Notes: generated by a model from the sequence alone, not told the origin. Positions 22,916 to 32,214 are shown, counted from the stretch's first letter. The stretch is 64,000 nt of DNA from a bacterium (GCA_019637795.1 JAHBUY010000005.1:310001-374000); one strand, 5' to 3'. Numbers and translations are program-made.

Positions 22916-24844
22916 TCAGATCACCAGCGCCGCGACCACGACCATGGCGCCGATCAACATCGCCAGCGCGTAGGCCTGCACGTTGCCGGTCTGGATGCGG
23001 CGGGCGCGCCCGCCGAGGACCCGCACCAGGTCGCCGACGCCGTTCACCGCGCCGTCGACCCACCGCGCGTCGACGGTCTGCCAGAAGTAGCGCGACAGGC
23101 GCACGTAGGGCGTGATCACCAGCGCGTCGTAGAGCTCGTCGACGTAGTACTTGTTCCACAACAGCGTGTAGAGCCCGCGCAGGCGCGCCGCGATGCGATC
23201 GGGCAGGTCCGACTGCTGGCCGTACATCAGGTAATCGAGGCCGATGCCGGCGAGCCCGACGCCGCTGGCGACGGCGATGAGGAACACCAGCGTGCCGGTG
23301 CTGGGATGCGGCAGGTGTCCGAGCGCGGCGACCGACGGCTCGAGGTAGTGGCCGATCTCGTCGCCCCACAGCAGCCCATGGGGCAGGCCGATGAAGCCGC
23401 CGACCAGCGACAGCACCGCGAGGACGATCAGCGGAATGGTCATGGTGCGCGGCGATTCGTGCAGGTGGTGGCGCGCCGCCTCGTCCACCCGGCTGACGCC
23501 CTCGAACACGAGGAAGTAGGCGCGGAAGACGTAGAAGGCGGTCATGCCGGCGGCGACCACGCCGGTCAGCCACAGCCAGGTGTGGCCGCTCATGTACGCC
23601 GCCTCGAGGATCAGGTCCTTGGAGAAGAAGCCGGAGAAGCCGGGGAAGCCGGAGATCGCCAGGGCCGCGACCAGGAAGGTGCGCGCGGTGATCGGCATCG
23701 CCTTTTTCAGGCCGCCCATCTTGAAGACGTCGAGCTCGCCGTGCAGCGCGTGCATGACGCTCCCGGCGCACAGGAACAGGCACGCCTTGAAGAAGGCGTG
23801 CGTCATGAGATGGAAGATCGCCGCCGAGAAGGCGCCGCAGCCGAGGGCGAGGAACATGTAGCCGAGCTGCGAGACCGTCGAGTAGGCGAGGATCTTCTTC
23901 AGGTCGCGCTGCACCAGGCCGATGGTGGCCGCGAAGAACGCGGTGGCGGCGCCGATGACGGCGATCAGCTCGAGGGTCGACGGCGACAGCACGTAGAGCG
24001 GCGACAGGCGGGCGATCATGTAGACGCCGGCGGTCACCATGGTGGCGGCGTGGATGAGCGCCGACACCGGGGTCGGGCCGGCCATCGCGTCGGGCAGCCA
24101 GACGTAGAGCGGGATCTGCGCCGACTTGCCGGTGGCGCCGATGAAGAGCAGGACGCAGATCGCGGTCACCACCGCCGGCGACCATTCCGCCAACTTCGGC
24201 GCGAGGTGGTTGATGTCGGTGAAGGCGAGCGTCGGCGCATCCACCTGGCCGAGGCTCCAGAAGAGCAGGAACATGCCGACCAGGAAGGCGGCGTCGCCGA
24301 TCCGGTTGGCGATGAAGGCCTTGCGGCCGGCGTCGGCGTTGGCCTCGTCGAGGTACCAGAAGCCGATCAGGAGATAGGAACAGAGCCCGACGCCCTCCCA
24401 GCCGATGAAGAGCAGCGGCAGCGAATCGCCGAGCACCAGGATCAGCATCGAGACGGTGAACAGGTTCATGTACGCGAAGAACCGCGCGACGTCGGGATCG
24501 TCGTGCATGTACCCGAGCGAGTAGACGTGGATCAGGAAGCCGACGCCGGTGATGACGAGGATCATCACGCTGCTCAGATGATCGAGCCGGAACGCCGCCT
24601 CGAGGGTGAGCGGCGCGGCGTGGATCCAGGTGTACATGCGATCCAGCAGCGCGCCCTCCGGCGGCAACTGCCAGAGCTGCGCCACGGCCGCCAGCGTCAC
24701 CGCGAACGCGGCCAGCACCGACAGCGGGCCGGCCAACTTCGCGATCGCGTCGCGACCGCTCTTGGCGGCGTACAGGCAGAGGATCGTGCCGAGCAGCGGG
24801 CAGAGCACGATCCAACGAAGAAGGGCCGTTTCGACTACGGGCAT
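22916..24844 (-). CDS. nuoL: NADH-quinone oxidoreductase subunit L
   Basis: Distal antiporter-like subunit of complex I, 642 residues, about 16 helices with the lateral helix at the C-terminus. Diagnostic stretches are LFIGWEGVGLCSYLLIGFW (Glu in TM5), AQIPLYVWLPDAMAGPTPVS (preceded by GKS, TM7 Lys), KKILAYSTVSQLGYMFLALG and FSGFFSKDLILEAAY (TM12 Lys). It is cotranscribed with nuoM. About 250 bp without a recognisable gene separate it from the cytochrome b/c gene upstream. Confidence 0.95.
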   Translation of the reverse strand: MPVVETALLRWIVLCPLLGTILCLYAAKSGRDAIAKLAGPLSVLAAFAVTLAAVAQLWQLPPEGALLDRMYTWIHAAPLTLEAAFRLDHLSSVMILVITGVGFLIHVYSLGYMHDDPDVARFFAYMNLFTVSMLILVLGDSLPLLFIGWEGVGLCSYLLIGFWYLDEANADAGRKAFIANRIGDAAFLVGMFLLFWSLGQVDAPTLAFTDINHLAPKLAEWSPAVVTAICVLLFIGATGKSAQIPLYVWLPDAMAGPTPVSALIHAATMVTAGVYMIARLSPLYVLSPSTLELIAVIGAATAFFAATIGLVQRDLKKILAYSTVSQLGYMFLALGCGAFSAAIFHLMTHAFFKACLFLCAGSVMHALHGELDVFKMGGLKKAMPITARTFLVAALAISGFPGFSGFFSKDLILEAAYMSGHTWLWLTGVVAAGMTAFYVFRAYFLVFEGVSRVDEAARHHLHESPRTMTIPLIVLAVLSLVGGFIGLPHGLLWGDEIGHYLEPSVAALGHLPHPSTGTLVFLIAVASGVGLAGIGLDYLMYGQQSDLPDRIAARLRGLYTLLWNKYYVDELYDALVITPYVRLSRYFWQTVDARWVDGAVNGVGDLVRVLGGRARRIQTGNVQAYALAMLIGAMVVVAALVI

Positions 24845-25099
24845 CTCATTAGACAGGTTGAACAGCCGCCGGTTCTTGCATGAACCGTTCGGCGCGGCAA
24901 GCCGACCTCCGACGGCGGTCGGCCTGCCGGGAGCGCGAACGTCGGCGGCGGCGCAAGCCCCGCGCGGGCTGCCGCGGAGCTGATCCGATCGAGGCCGCGC
25001 CGCGCGTGTCTCGCCCGCAGGATCCCGCCCCCGACGACCGCAGCCGGCGACGACACGGTTTGGCAGCGCCCGGCCGGGAACGGCCGGCGTTCGCGCGCG

Positions 25100-26542
25100 C
25101 TACGGCCCGGCGACGTCGACGGCGCGCGGCTCGTAGTCGGGGCGCAGGGTGGACATGAAGGCGACCAGCGCGGTCACCTCGGCCGGCCGCAGGTTCTTGC
25201 CGTAGGCGGGCATGTTGCCGCCGCCCTGCAGCACCTGGCGCACGAGCTGGTCGCGGGTGAGGCGCGTCGCCACCGCGTCGAGGCTGGGCCCGCGCAGGCC
25301 GCCCTGCCCGCCCAGGCTGTGGCAGTTGCGGCACTGCTTGGCCTGCAGCACCACCGCGCCCTGCAGCTCGAGCGGCGTGCGGCCCTTCACCAGCTCCACC
25401 GGCGTCGCGGCGCCGCTCCAGGCGTCCATCACCGGCGACCACGGCGAGTAGGTGCCCAGCCAGGCGAGCACCGACAGGGTGAGCATGATGAGGATGACGC
25501 CGACCACGGCCACCGGGCGGCGGCGCGCGCTCTTCTCGCCGCGGTTGGAGAGGAACGGCACCAGGAAGAGCACGACGATGCCGATCGCCGGCGCGGTCAG
25601 CATGAGGAACGTCTCCATGTACGGCGGCAGCAGCGCGAACACGGAGAAGAGCGGCAGGAAGTAGAAGTCGGGGCGCGGGTTGGTCTCGATCAGGGTCGGG
25701 TTCGGCGGCCCGTTCGGACCGGCGGGTCCGAAGAGCGCGGCGCAGCCGAGGATGGCGAGGATCAGGACGCCGGCGAAGACGAGGTCCTTGCCGATCGCGT
25801 GCGGCACGAAGGCGACGCCCTCGCGCCGCAGCAGCGCTTCGTACTCCTCGCGGTAGGTGGCGGGATCCACCGGCTGCCCCGGCCGCGGGTACTCGTTGAT
25901 CCCGGCCGCCAGCACCAGGCGCAGGTGGACGCTGATCATGGCGATGATCAGGCCGGGAAGGACGAACACGTGCAGGGTGAAGAAGCGCGACAGCGTCTCG
26001 CCGGCGATGATCGGGCCGCCGAGCAGCAGCGACGTCAGCGCCGCGCCGAGCACCGGGGTGCGCGCCAGGATGGCGGTGCCGATGCCGAGCCCCCAGTAGG
26101 CGTCCTGGTCGAAGCGCAGCACCTGGCCGGTGAAGGCCATGCCGAGCACGCACAGGAAGAGCACGCAGCCGGTGATCCAGGTCAGCTCGCGCGGGTACTT
26201 GAAGGCGCCGAACAGGAACACCTGGATCATGTGCAGCGTCATGATCGCCACCATGAAGTTGGAGCCCCAGTTGTGGACGGCGCGCAGGAACCAGCCGAGG
26301 TACTGCTCGTAATTGAGGAAGATCAGGCTGGTCCACGCCTGGTCCGCCGACGGCACGTAGGTCAGCGACAGGCACATGCCGGTGACGATCTGGATGACGA
26401 AGCACAGCAGGGTGCCGCTGCCGAAGACGTAGAACCAGCTCCCCGAGCTGGCGGGCACGGTGTGTCCGGCCGTCGACTCGAACAGCCGCGTCAGGTGCAG
26501 GCGTTCGTCGAGCCAGACGGCGATGGATCGGGCGAGGCGCAT
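25100..26542 (-). CDS. Cytochrome b (b6-type) fused to a C-terminal cytochrome c domain
   Basis: Quinol-oxidising subunit of 480 residues. Heme b ligands are His90/His104 (RAVHNW..TLHMIQ) and His191/His206 (FTLHVF..SVHLRL), with 14 residues in the second gap as in b6. The Qo-site PEWY motif is PDFY here (RPDFYFLPLF). C-terminal helices lead into a cytochrome c domain with CRNCH at 404-408 and a Met ligand candidate in GGNMPAYGKN. It is the last bc-complex gene of the operon, 35 bp after the Rieske gene. A Pro-rich tail ends the protein. Confidence 0.93.
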   Translation of the reverse strand: MRLARSIAVWLDERLHLTRLFESTAGHTVPASSGSWFYVFGSGTLLCFVIQIVTGMCLSLTYVPSADQAWTSLIFLNYEQYLGWFLRAVHNWGSNFMVAIMTLHMIQVFLFGAFKYPRELTWITGCVLFLCVLGMAFTGQVLRFDQDAYWGLGIGTAILARTPVLGAALTSLLLGGPIIAGETLSRFFTLHVFVLPGLIIAMISVHLRLVLAAGINEYPRPGQPVDPATYREEYEALLRREGVAFVPHAIGKDLVFAGVLILAILGCAALFGPAGPNGPPNPTLIETNPRPDFYFLPLFSVFALLPPYMETFLMLTAPAIGIVVLFLVPFLSNRGEKSARRRPVAVVGVILIMLTLSVLAWLGTYSPWSPVMDAWSGAATPVELVKGRTPLELQGAVVLQAKQCRNCHSLGGQGGLRGPSLDAVATRLTRDQLVRQVLQGGGNMPAYGKNLRPAEVTALVAFMSTLRPDYEPRAVDVAGP

Positions 26543-26577
26543 CGCGAGCTCCCGGCTGTCAGCCGTCGGCCGTCAGC

Positions 26578-27072
26578 TCACACCCCCTGCGCCAGCGTCG
26601 GCAACTGGCCGCCGCGGACCAGGAGCTGGTCGCCGTCGACGCGATACTCGTACTCGTAGAGGCGGCGCGGCGGCGGGCCGGAGGCGTGCTCACCGTCCTC
26701 GTAATAGACGCCGCCGTGGCACGGGCACATGAACAGGCCCGACTCCGGGAACCAGCGCACCGGGCAGCCGAGGTGGGTGCAGTTGATGGCGAACACCTGG
26801 AAGCGGTCGTCGGCGATGCGCCGCACCCAGCACGGGATCTCCGCCGTCTCGCCATCCCACGGCGTGGTGAAGGGATTGGTGTAGGTCGCCAGCCGCGTCT
26901 GACCGACCGGGAAGTCCGCGAGCGCCCCGAGCCTGATCCACGCCTGATCGCGCTTGCGATTCTTCAGCGCCCCGCCGAGATACCCGATGATCGGTACCGC
27001 CAGCAGCGCGCCGGCGATGGCGTTGAGCGCCACGCCCAGGGTGACGAGAAAGTTGCGTCGCGTGGTCTTCAT
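26578..27072 (-). CDS. Rieske [2Fe-2S] subunit of the bc-type complex
   Basis: The 164-residue protein has a twin-arginine-like start (KTTRRNFLVTLG) and an N-terminal anchor helix (ALNAIAGALLAVPIIGYLGG). The cluster motifs are CTHLGC (box 1) and CPCHGG (box 2), with the surrounding FAINCTHLGCPVRWFPESG and GLFMCPCHGGVYYEDG. It carries electrons from quinol bound in cytochrome b to the cytochrome c partners. ATG 27072 is preceded by a 120-bp gap that holds a palindromic repeat. A read-through frame upstream is not coding. Confidence 0.94.
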   Translation of the reverse strand: MKTTRRNFLVTLGVALNAIAGALLAVPIIGYLGGALKNRKRDQAWIRLGALADFPVGQTRLATYTNPFTTPWDGETAEIPCWVRRIADDRFQVFAINCTHLGCPVRWFPESGLFMCPCHGGVYYEDGEHASGPPPRRLYEYEYRVDGDQLLVRGGQLPTLAQGV

Positions 27073-27090
27073 TCGCACTCCGAAGAATTT

Positions 27091-27184
27091 CACCGCAGAG
27101 ACGCAGAGGCACGGAGATCGTCTGCTCGACTGCGGGTGGCTGCCTTCATGGGTCTCGTCTCGGCGTCTCTGCGTCTCTGCGGTG
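27091..27184. repeat. Intergenic palindromic repeat (strongest copy)
   Basis: CACCGCAGAGACGCAGAG (27091-27108) is matched by its complement at 27167-27184, giving an 18-bp perfect stem with further imperfect pairing inside. It lies between the diheme cytochrome c gene and the Rieske gene. Related copies occur at 30953, 37687, 53313, 59969 and 63815. Confidence 0.85.
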
Positions 27185-27188
27185 ACGA

Positions 27189-27866
27189 TCAGGGAAACTG
27201 CGGCCGCTGCGCGACCAACCAGGCGACGACGTCGCTGATCTCCTGGTCGCTCGTCGGCTGGTCGCTGGAGCGACCGCGCCAGGGCGGCATGCCGAGATCG
27301 GGGCGGCCGCAGATCACCGCCAAGCGCAGCGCCTGGTCGCTCACCAGGCCGAGATAGGCGCCGTCCACCACCGAGCCGCCCTTCGCTCCGCCGCTGCCGT
27401 CGGCGCCGTGGCACTCGGCGCAGCGCGCCGCGAACACCTGCGCGCCGGCGCTCGCCGCGCCGGGCGCGCTGGGCGCGTAGGGCGGCAGCATCGAATCGCG
27501 CAGGCCGCGCGCCCCCCATTGGCCGAGCATGCCGTCGGCGAGGATCTCGATCTGTCGGTCGGTGAGGGTGCCGCCGGCCGATGGCGCGAATCCGGGCATC
27601 GTCGTGTTGGGCACGCCCTGCGCCGTCAGCGCGATGATCCGGTCGCGGCCGGCGACGGCGAGATAGACCGGATCGTTCAGCGGCCGCGCGCCGCCGAGCA
27701 GTCCGTCCGGACCGTGGCAGCCGGAACAGTTCTGCCGGTAGAGGGTGGCGAAGTCGGTGACCTCCGCCGGCCGCAGCGGCCGCTCCGCCGCCGTCGGCCT
27801 GCCGGGCAGGCTGTCGCAGGCGACGAGGGGCGCGAGCAGCGCGAGCGCCGCGATCCAGGTTCTCAC
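27189..27866 (-). CDS. Diheme cytochrome c lipoprotein
   Basis: 225 residues. A lipobox LAPLVACD puts a lipidated Cys at residue 17, anchoring it to a membrane face. Two heme sites are present: CSGCH (47-51) and CAECH (149-153), each followed by HGPDG or HGADGSGG. Met ligand candidates are in TTMPGFAP and LGMPPWRG. GTG 27866 overlaps the TGA of the upstream gene (GTGA). A diheme cytochrome c between oxidase and bc genes recalls the QcrC arrangement of actinobacterial supercomplexes, though this protein is shorter and lacks a C-terminal helix. Confidence 0.9.
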   Translation of the reverse strand: MRTWIAALALLAPLVACDSLPGRPTAAERPLRPAEVTDFATLYRQNCSGCHGPDGLLGGARPLNDPVYLAVAGRDRIIALTAQGVPNTTMPGFAPSAGGTLTDRQIEILADGMLGQWGARGLRDSMLPPYAPSAPGAASAGAQVFAARCAECHGADGSGGAKGGSVVDGAYLGLVSDQALRLAVICGRPDLGMPPWRGRSSDQPTSDQEISDVVAWLVAQRPQFP

Positions 27867-28693
27867 TCGCCACCCTTCCCTTCGCTCAGACCCGGCGCCT
27901 CGATGCCGGCGCGGGCGGCGAGCGGCAGGCTCTGCATGGTGCGGATGCGCTGCGTGCGGCTGATGAGGGCGCCGGCGGCGAGCCCGAAGGCGATCTGCGA
28001 GGCGACGAACCAGGGCCAGTCGATGCGCGCGTTCAGCGTCGGGTTGACGACGCCGAGCGAGGCCCAGAGCACGCCGCTCCACACCAGCGGCGCGACCAGC
28101 CCGCCGGCCAGCGTGGCGCGGCGCGGGAACATCGGCAGGATGGCGGCGTAGACCAGGCCGACGAAGAGCGAGATCGCCAGGTGCGCGATCACCGCGACGC
28201 CGAACGCCAGGGCGTCGAACGCCGCCAGCCGCGCCGTGTCGGCGGCGGCCAGCGACGGGATCGCCACCGCCGCGAGCAGATTGATCGGGTACCACAGGCT
28301 GCCATGGGCGATCAGCCCGTAGGCGCAGGCGACCACCGCCATCGCCGCGCCGCCGACCAGCCCGCCGAGCGCCCCCGACGAGTAGGGATGGATCTCGACC
28401 GGCAGGCGCAGCCGGTGGCCCTCGACGCCCGGCACCAACTGCGCCACGGCGCGCGGCGCCGGCTGCACCGGCCGGGGGCGCTGCGCCGGCGGCCGCAGCG
28501 GCACGCGCTCGCGGCGCTCGACCGGCAGCACCTCGCCGAACCAGCCGACGGCGCCGGCGAGGGTCAGGACGCCGCCGACCACCGACACCAACGGATGCAT
28601 GACCAGGCCGGCGAAGAGCAGCGCGATGCCGAGCGCGGCGATCATCGGCCAGGCGGTCGGCGCCGGCAACTCGACGTGGTCGCGGTCGCTCAT
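27863..28693 (-). CDS. Polytopic membrane protein of the oxidase operon, function unknown
   Basis: 276 residues. Two N-terminal helices (MIAALGIALLFAGLVM and VSVVGGVLTLAGAVGWFGEV) resemble small cytochrome-oxidase subunit IV (CtaF-type) proteins. A Pro/Arg-rich linker and about five further helices follow (GGAAMAVVACAYGLIAHG, VIAHLAISLFVGLVYAAILP, LVAPLVWSGVLWASLGVV). Its ATG overlaps the coxC stop (ATGA) and its stop overlaps the diheme cytochrome c start, so it is firmly part of the operon. It could be a structural subunit of the oxidase or supercomplex. Confidence 0.75.
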   Translation of the reverse strand: MSDRDHVELPAPTAWPMIAALGIALLFAGLVMHPLVSVVGGVLTLAGAVGWFGEVLPVERRERVPLRPPAQRPRPVQPAPRAVAQLVPGVEGHRLRLPVEIHPYSSGALGGLVGGAAMAVVACAYGLIAHGSLWYPINLLAAVAIPSLAAADTARLAAFDALAFGVAVIAHLAISLFVGLVYAAILPMFPRRATLAGGLVAPLVWSGVLWASLGVVNPTLNARIDWPWFVASQIAFGLAAGALISRTQRIRTMQSLPLAARAGIEAPGLSEGKGGE

Positions 28694-29274
28694 CGCCCCA
28701 CCACGTAGACGACGGTGAACACCACCACCCACACGACGTCGACGAAGTGCCAGTACCACGACAGCACCTCGACGCGCTCGGCGTCCGCCGCGCGCACCGC
28801 GCCGCGCAGCGCCAACACCAGCACCAGGCCGAGCAGCAGCAGGCCGACGGTGACGTGGCCGGCGTGGAAGCCGACCAGCGAGAAATAGGTGGTGCCGAAG
28901 AGGTTGGTCCAGATGGTCAGGTGGTGGCCGTAGATCAGGCCCCGCCACTCGAGCGCCGTGGCGAGGAGGAAGTAGGCGCCGAGGGCGATGGTGAGCGCCC
29001 ACCAGAGCGCGAACGCGCCACGCCCGCCGCGGCGCAGGGCGCGCACCGCCAGGGTGATGGTGAGCGAGCTCGAGAGCAGGGCGACGGTCGCCGCCACCGG
29101 CGTGTCGAGCACGTCCTGGGGATACGGCCCGCTGAGGCTCTTGCCGATGTAGAACAGGTAGGCGGCGACGAACACCGCGAACAGGCACGACTCGGCGAGG
29201 ATCATGCACGCCATCCCCACCCGGCCGCGGTTGGCGCCGTGGTCGGCGGGCTCGACGGCGACGGCGGCGCTCAC
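28690..29274 (-). CDS. coxC: Cytochrome c oxidase subunit III
   Basis: The 194-residue five-helix form of subunit III, as in many caa3 oxidases lacking the first two helices. Typical motifs are GMACMILAESCLFAVFVAAY (Glu in the first helix), HLTIWTNLFGTTYFSLVGFH, AGHVTVGLLLL and SWYWHFVDVVWVVVFTVVYV at the end (WHFVDVVW signature). The GTG 29274 overlaps the coxA stop (GTGA). Confidence 0.94.
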   Translation of the reverse strand: MSAAVAVEPADHGANRGRVGMACMILAESCLFAVFVAAYLFYIGKSLSGPYPQDVLDTPVAATVALLSSSLTITLAVRALRRGGRGAFALWWALTIALGAYFLLATALEWRGLIYGHHLTIWTNLFGTTYFSLVGFHAGHVTVGLLLLGLVLVLALRGAVRAADAERVEVLSWYWHFVDVVWVVVFTVVYVVGR

Positions 29275-30941
29275 TCGTACCTCCAGTCGGGATCGTCGGG
29301 GTGCTTCAGATCCCACAGCGGCCGCCGCGAGCGGACGGTCGGGATGGTCTCGAAGTTGTACTCGGGCGGCGGCGAGGTGGTGGACCACTCGAGCGTCCAC
29401 GCGTCCCACGGGTCGTCGCCCGCCGGCGCGCCCCGGCGCAGCGCCCAGGCGATGTTGAGCACCAGCAGCAGCACGCCGAGGATCTGCAGCGGCACGCCCG
29501 CCGTCGAGAGCCCATTCCACAGCTCGAGGCCGCGGCCGGCGTCGTAGGTGTAGATGCGGCGCGGCATGCCGAGCACGCCCGAGATGTGCTGCGGCATGAA
29601 CGTGAGGTTGAAGCCGGCGGCGAAGATCCAGAACTGCCAGGTCCCCAGCCGCTCGCTGAGCATCCGGCCGGTGACCTTCGGGAACCAGTAGTAGATGGCG
29701 GCGAAGATGGTGAAGAGCAGGCCGCCGATCAGCACGTAGTGGAAGTGGGCGACGACGAAATAGGAGTCGGAGAGCTGCCAGTCGAACGGCGCCGTGGCCA
29801 GCATCACGCCGGTCAGGCCGGCGACCAGGAACTGGAAGAGGAAGCCGGTGCAGAAGAGCATCGGGGTCGCGAAGCGGATGCGGCCGCCCCACATCGTCCC
29901 CAGCCAGTTGAAGATCTTGATGCCGGTGGGAACGGCGATAAGCATGGTGGAGAAGACGAAGAAGGCGTTGGCGCCGGTGCTCAGGCCGACGGTGAACATG
30001 TGGTGCGCCCAGACGCCGAGGCTGATGAAGCCGATCGCCACCGTCGCCGCGACCATGATCGCGTAGCCGAAGATCGGCTTGCGCGAGAACACCGGGATGA
30101 TCTCCGAGGCGCAGGCGAAGCCGGGGAGGATGAGGATGTAGACCTCGGGGTGGCCGAAGATCCAGAAGAAGTGCTGCCACAGCACCGCCGAACCGCCGGC
30201 CTGGGTGTCGAAGAAGTGGGCGCCGAGAAAGCGGTCGAAGAGCAGCATCACCTGCGCCGCCGACAGCGGCGGCAGCGCCACCAGCATCTGCAGGCAGACG
30301 ACGAAGAGCAGCCAGACGAACAGCGGCATGCGCCGGAAGGTCATCCCCGGGCAGCGCATCGTGCAGATGGTGGCGACGAGGTTGGCGGCGGTGGTCAGGC
30401 TGCCGACGCCGCCGACCAGCAGGCCGACGATCCAGTAGTCGGTGCTGTTGCCGCGCGAGAAGGCGCGGCCGGTGAGCGGCGCGTAGGCGAACCAGCCGAC
30501 GTCCGGCATCGAGCCGGCGCCGTACAGGCCGTCGCCGCCGAGGACGCTGAAGTAGAGCAGCAGCGCGCCGAAGAAGAACATCCAGAAGCCGAAGGCGTTG
30601 AGGCGCGGGAAGGCGAGGTCGCGCGCCCCGATCATCAGCGGGACGAGATAGTTCGCCATGCCGACGATGATCGGCATGCCGACCAGGAACACCATCGTCG
30701 TGCCGTGCATGGTGAACAAGCGGTTGAACACCTGCGGCGACAGGAAGGTGTTGTTCGGCACCGCGAGCTGGATGCGCATCGCCGAGGCCTCGAGCCCGGC
30801 GACGACGAAGAACACCAGGCCGGAGAGGATGTACATGATCCCCAGCTTCTTGTGGTCGACCGTCGTCACCCACTCGTGCAGCACGCTGGTGACCCCCGGG
30901 CGGCTGCAGGGAATGGCGATCGGATGTTCGGCGACAGCCAT
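29271..30941 (-). CDS. coxA: Cytochrome c oxidase subunit I (caa3-type)
   Basis: Catalytic heme-copper subunit, 556 residues, 12 helices. CuB and heme a3 ligands appear in FWIFGHPEVYILILPG (His-Tyr pair and D-pathway Glu) and in LGVWAHHMFTVGLS (two His). The K-pathway Lys is in IAVPTGIKIFNWLGTMWGG, and the last heme ligands are in VVAHFHYVLIGG. The C-terminal tail is soluble. The GHPEVY plus K-pathway set marks an A-type oxidase. Confidence 0.97.
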   Translation of the reverse strand: MAVAEHPIAIPCSRPGVTSVLHEWVTTVDHKKLGIMYILSGLVFFVVAGLEASAMRIQLAVPNNTFLSPQVFNRLFTMHGTTMVFLVGMPIIVGMANYLVPLMIGARDLAFPRLNAFGFWMFFFGALLLYFSVLGGDGLYGAGSMPDVGWFAYAPLTGRAFSRGNSTDYWIVGLLVGGVGSLTTAANLVATICTMRCPGMTFRRMPLFVWLLFVVCLQMLVALPPLSAAQVMLLFDRFLGAHFFDTQAGGSAVLWQHFFWIFGHPEVYILILPGFACASEIIPVFSRKPIFGYAIMVAATVAIGFISLGVWAHHMFTVGLSTGANAFFVFSTMLIAVPTGIKIFNWLGTMWGGRIRFATPMLFCTGFLFQFLVAGLTGVMLATAPFDWQLSDSYFVVAHFHYVLIGGLLFTIFAAIYYWFPKVTGRMLSERLGTWQFWIFAAGFNLTFMPQHISGVLGMPRRIYTYDAGRGLELWNGLSTAGVPLQILGVLLLVLNIAWALRRGAPAGDDPWDAWTLEWSTTSPPPEYNFETIPTVRSRRPLWDLKHPDDPDWRYE

Positions 30942-30952
30942 GGTCTGCTCTT

Positions 30953-31026
30953 CACCGCCGCGACGCGGCGTCGCGGCGGCCTCGCAACGCCAGTCCGTGA
31001 TCTCCGCGCTTCTGCGCCTCTGCGGT
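30953..31026. repeat. Intergenic palindromic repeat, degenerate copy
   Basis: Left arm caccgccgcgacgcgg and right arm ctgcgcctctgcggtg lie in the gap between coxB and coxA. The pairing is imperfect, but the outer CACCGC/GCGGTG and the gcgcctctgcgg core match the family. Confidence 0.6.
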
Positions 31027-31034
31027 GGAATGCG

Positions 31035-32099
31035 TCATTTCAACGTCGCCAGATACGCGACGATTTCTTTCACGTCGGCGTCGGCCAGCTTCATCGCCGG
31101 CATCAGGGCGCCGGGCTTGATGGCGTCGGGGTTGGTGATCCAGGCGCGCAGCGCGTCGGGCGTGTTGACGGCGGCGCCGGCGGCGATGGTCTCGCGGCTC
31201 ATCAGGTGGGTGAGATCGGGGCCGAAGACGCCGTCGGCGACGGTGCCGCCGATGCGGTGGCAGTTGACGCAGGCGACGGACTGGAAGAGGTCGCGGCCGG
31301 CCGTCGCGGCGGCATCCACCGCCGCCGGCTGGCGCTGACCGGCGACCCAGGCCTCGAACTCCTCCGGCGGGTGGGCGACGACGCGCAGCATCATGCGCGC
31401 GTGCTGGGTGCCGCAGTACTCGGCGCACTGGCCGAGGTAGGTCCCGGCGACCGCCGGCTGGAACCACATGCGGTTGACGCGGTTGGGAATGACGTCGGTC
31501 TTTCCGTTCAACTGCGGGACCCAGAAGCTGTGCACCACGTCCGCCGACTCGAGGCTCAGGAACGTCGGCCGCCCCAGCGGCACGTGCAGCTCGTTGGCGG
31601 TGACGACCCCCTGGTCCGGATAGCGGAACTCCCACCACCACTGGTGGCCGATCACCCGCACCTGCAGCGCGTCGCCGGGCGGCGTCGCGTTCTCCACCGC
31701 GATCAGCGTCCGCGTCGTCACCAGGAAGAGGACGAAGACGATGAGCGTCGGCACCACCGTCCACGCCAGCTCGATCTGGTTGCTGCCGTAGACCTGCGGC
31801 GGCTCGCGGTCGTCGTCGCCCGGCCGCTGACGGAAGCGGACGATGCTGTAGGTCAGCAGCGCGCCGACGATGACGAAGATCGCGGCGCAGATGCCGAGCA
31901 GCAGCAGCGACAGGGCGTGGATCTCGTGCGCCGGCGGCGACAGCGGTTCGAAGATGCTCGGGACCGGGCCGGGCGCCGCCGCGCCGCGTGTCGCGAGGAG
32001 CAGGCCCGCCAGCAGTGCGAGCGCGCCGAACCCATCACGCTCTCGTACCCCGCACCACCACACGCCGCCCGCTAACCACATCGCCATCGCGGTCGTCAA
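31035..32099 (-). CDS. coxB: Cytochrome c oxidase subunit II with C-terminal cytochrome c (caa3-type)
   Basis: 354 residues: signal or anchor region, two helices (about 62-84 and 116-136), then the CuA cupredoxin domain with His190, Cys225, Cys229, His233 and Met236 (QCAEYCGTQHARM), and a C-terminal cytochrome c with CVNCH at 277-281 and Met ligand candidate in GALMPAMKLAD. It accepts electrons from cytochrome c through its own heme and passes them to CuA. It starts the respiratory operon that runs to nuoM. A later GTG in VRERDGFG could be the true start. Confidence 0.96.
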   Translation of the reverse strand: MTTAMAMWLAGGVWWCGVRERDGFGALALLAGLLLATRGAAAPGPVPSIFEPLSPPAHEIHALSLLLLGICAAIFVIVGALLTYSIVRFRQRPGDDDREPPQVYGSNQIELAWTVVPTLIVFVLFLVTTRTLIAVENATPPGDALQVRVIGHQWWWEFRYPDQGVVTANELHVPLGRPTFLSLESADVVHSFWVPQLNGKTDVIPNRVNRMWFQPAVAGTYLGQCAEYCGTQHARMMLRVVAHPPEEFEAWVAGQRQPAAVDAAATAGRDLFQSVACVNCHRIGGTVADGVFGPDLTHLMSRETIAAGAAVNTPDALRAWITNPDAIKPGALMPAMKLADADVKEIVAYLATLK

Positions 32100-32214
32100 T
32101 GCTGCCGTCGCCGTCGACCGCGGCGCGGCGCAACGTCGCTGGATCGGCAGGGCGGGCCGCTCGCGAGGGCGCGCCGGCCCACTGGCGCCGGGCGCGCCGG
32201 CGGACGCGCGCGCC

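Noticed and set aside
24845..25099. Possible gene in the nuoL-cytochrome b gap
   Set aside because: The short frames are Arg-rich on both strands with no start or ribosome site and no domain. I see nothing functional there.
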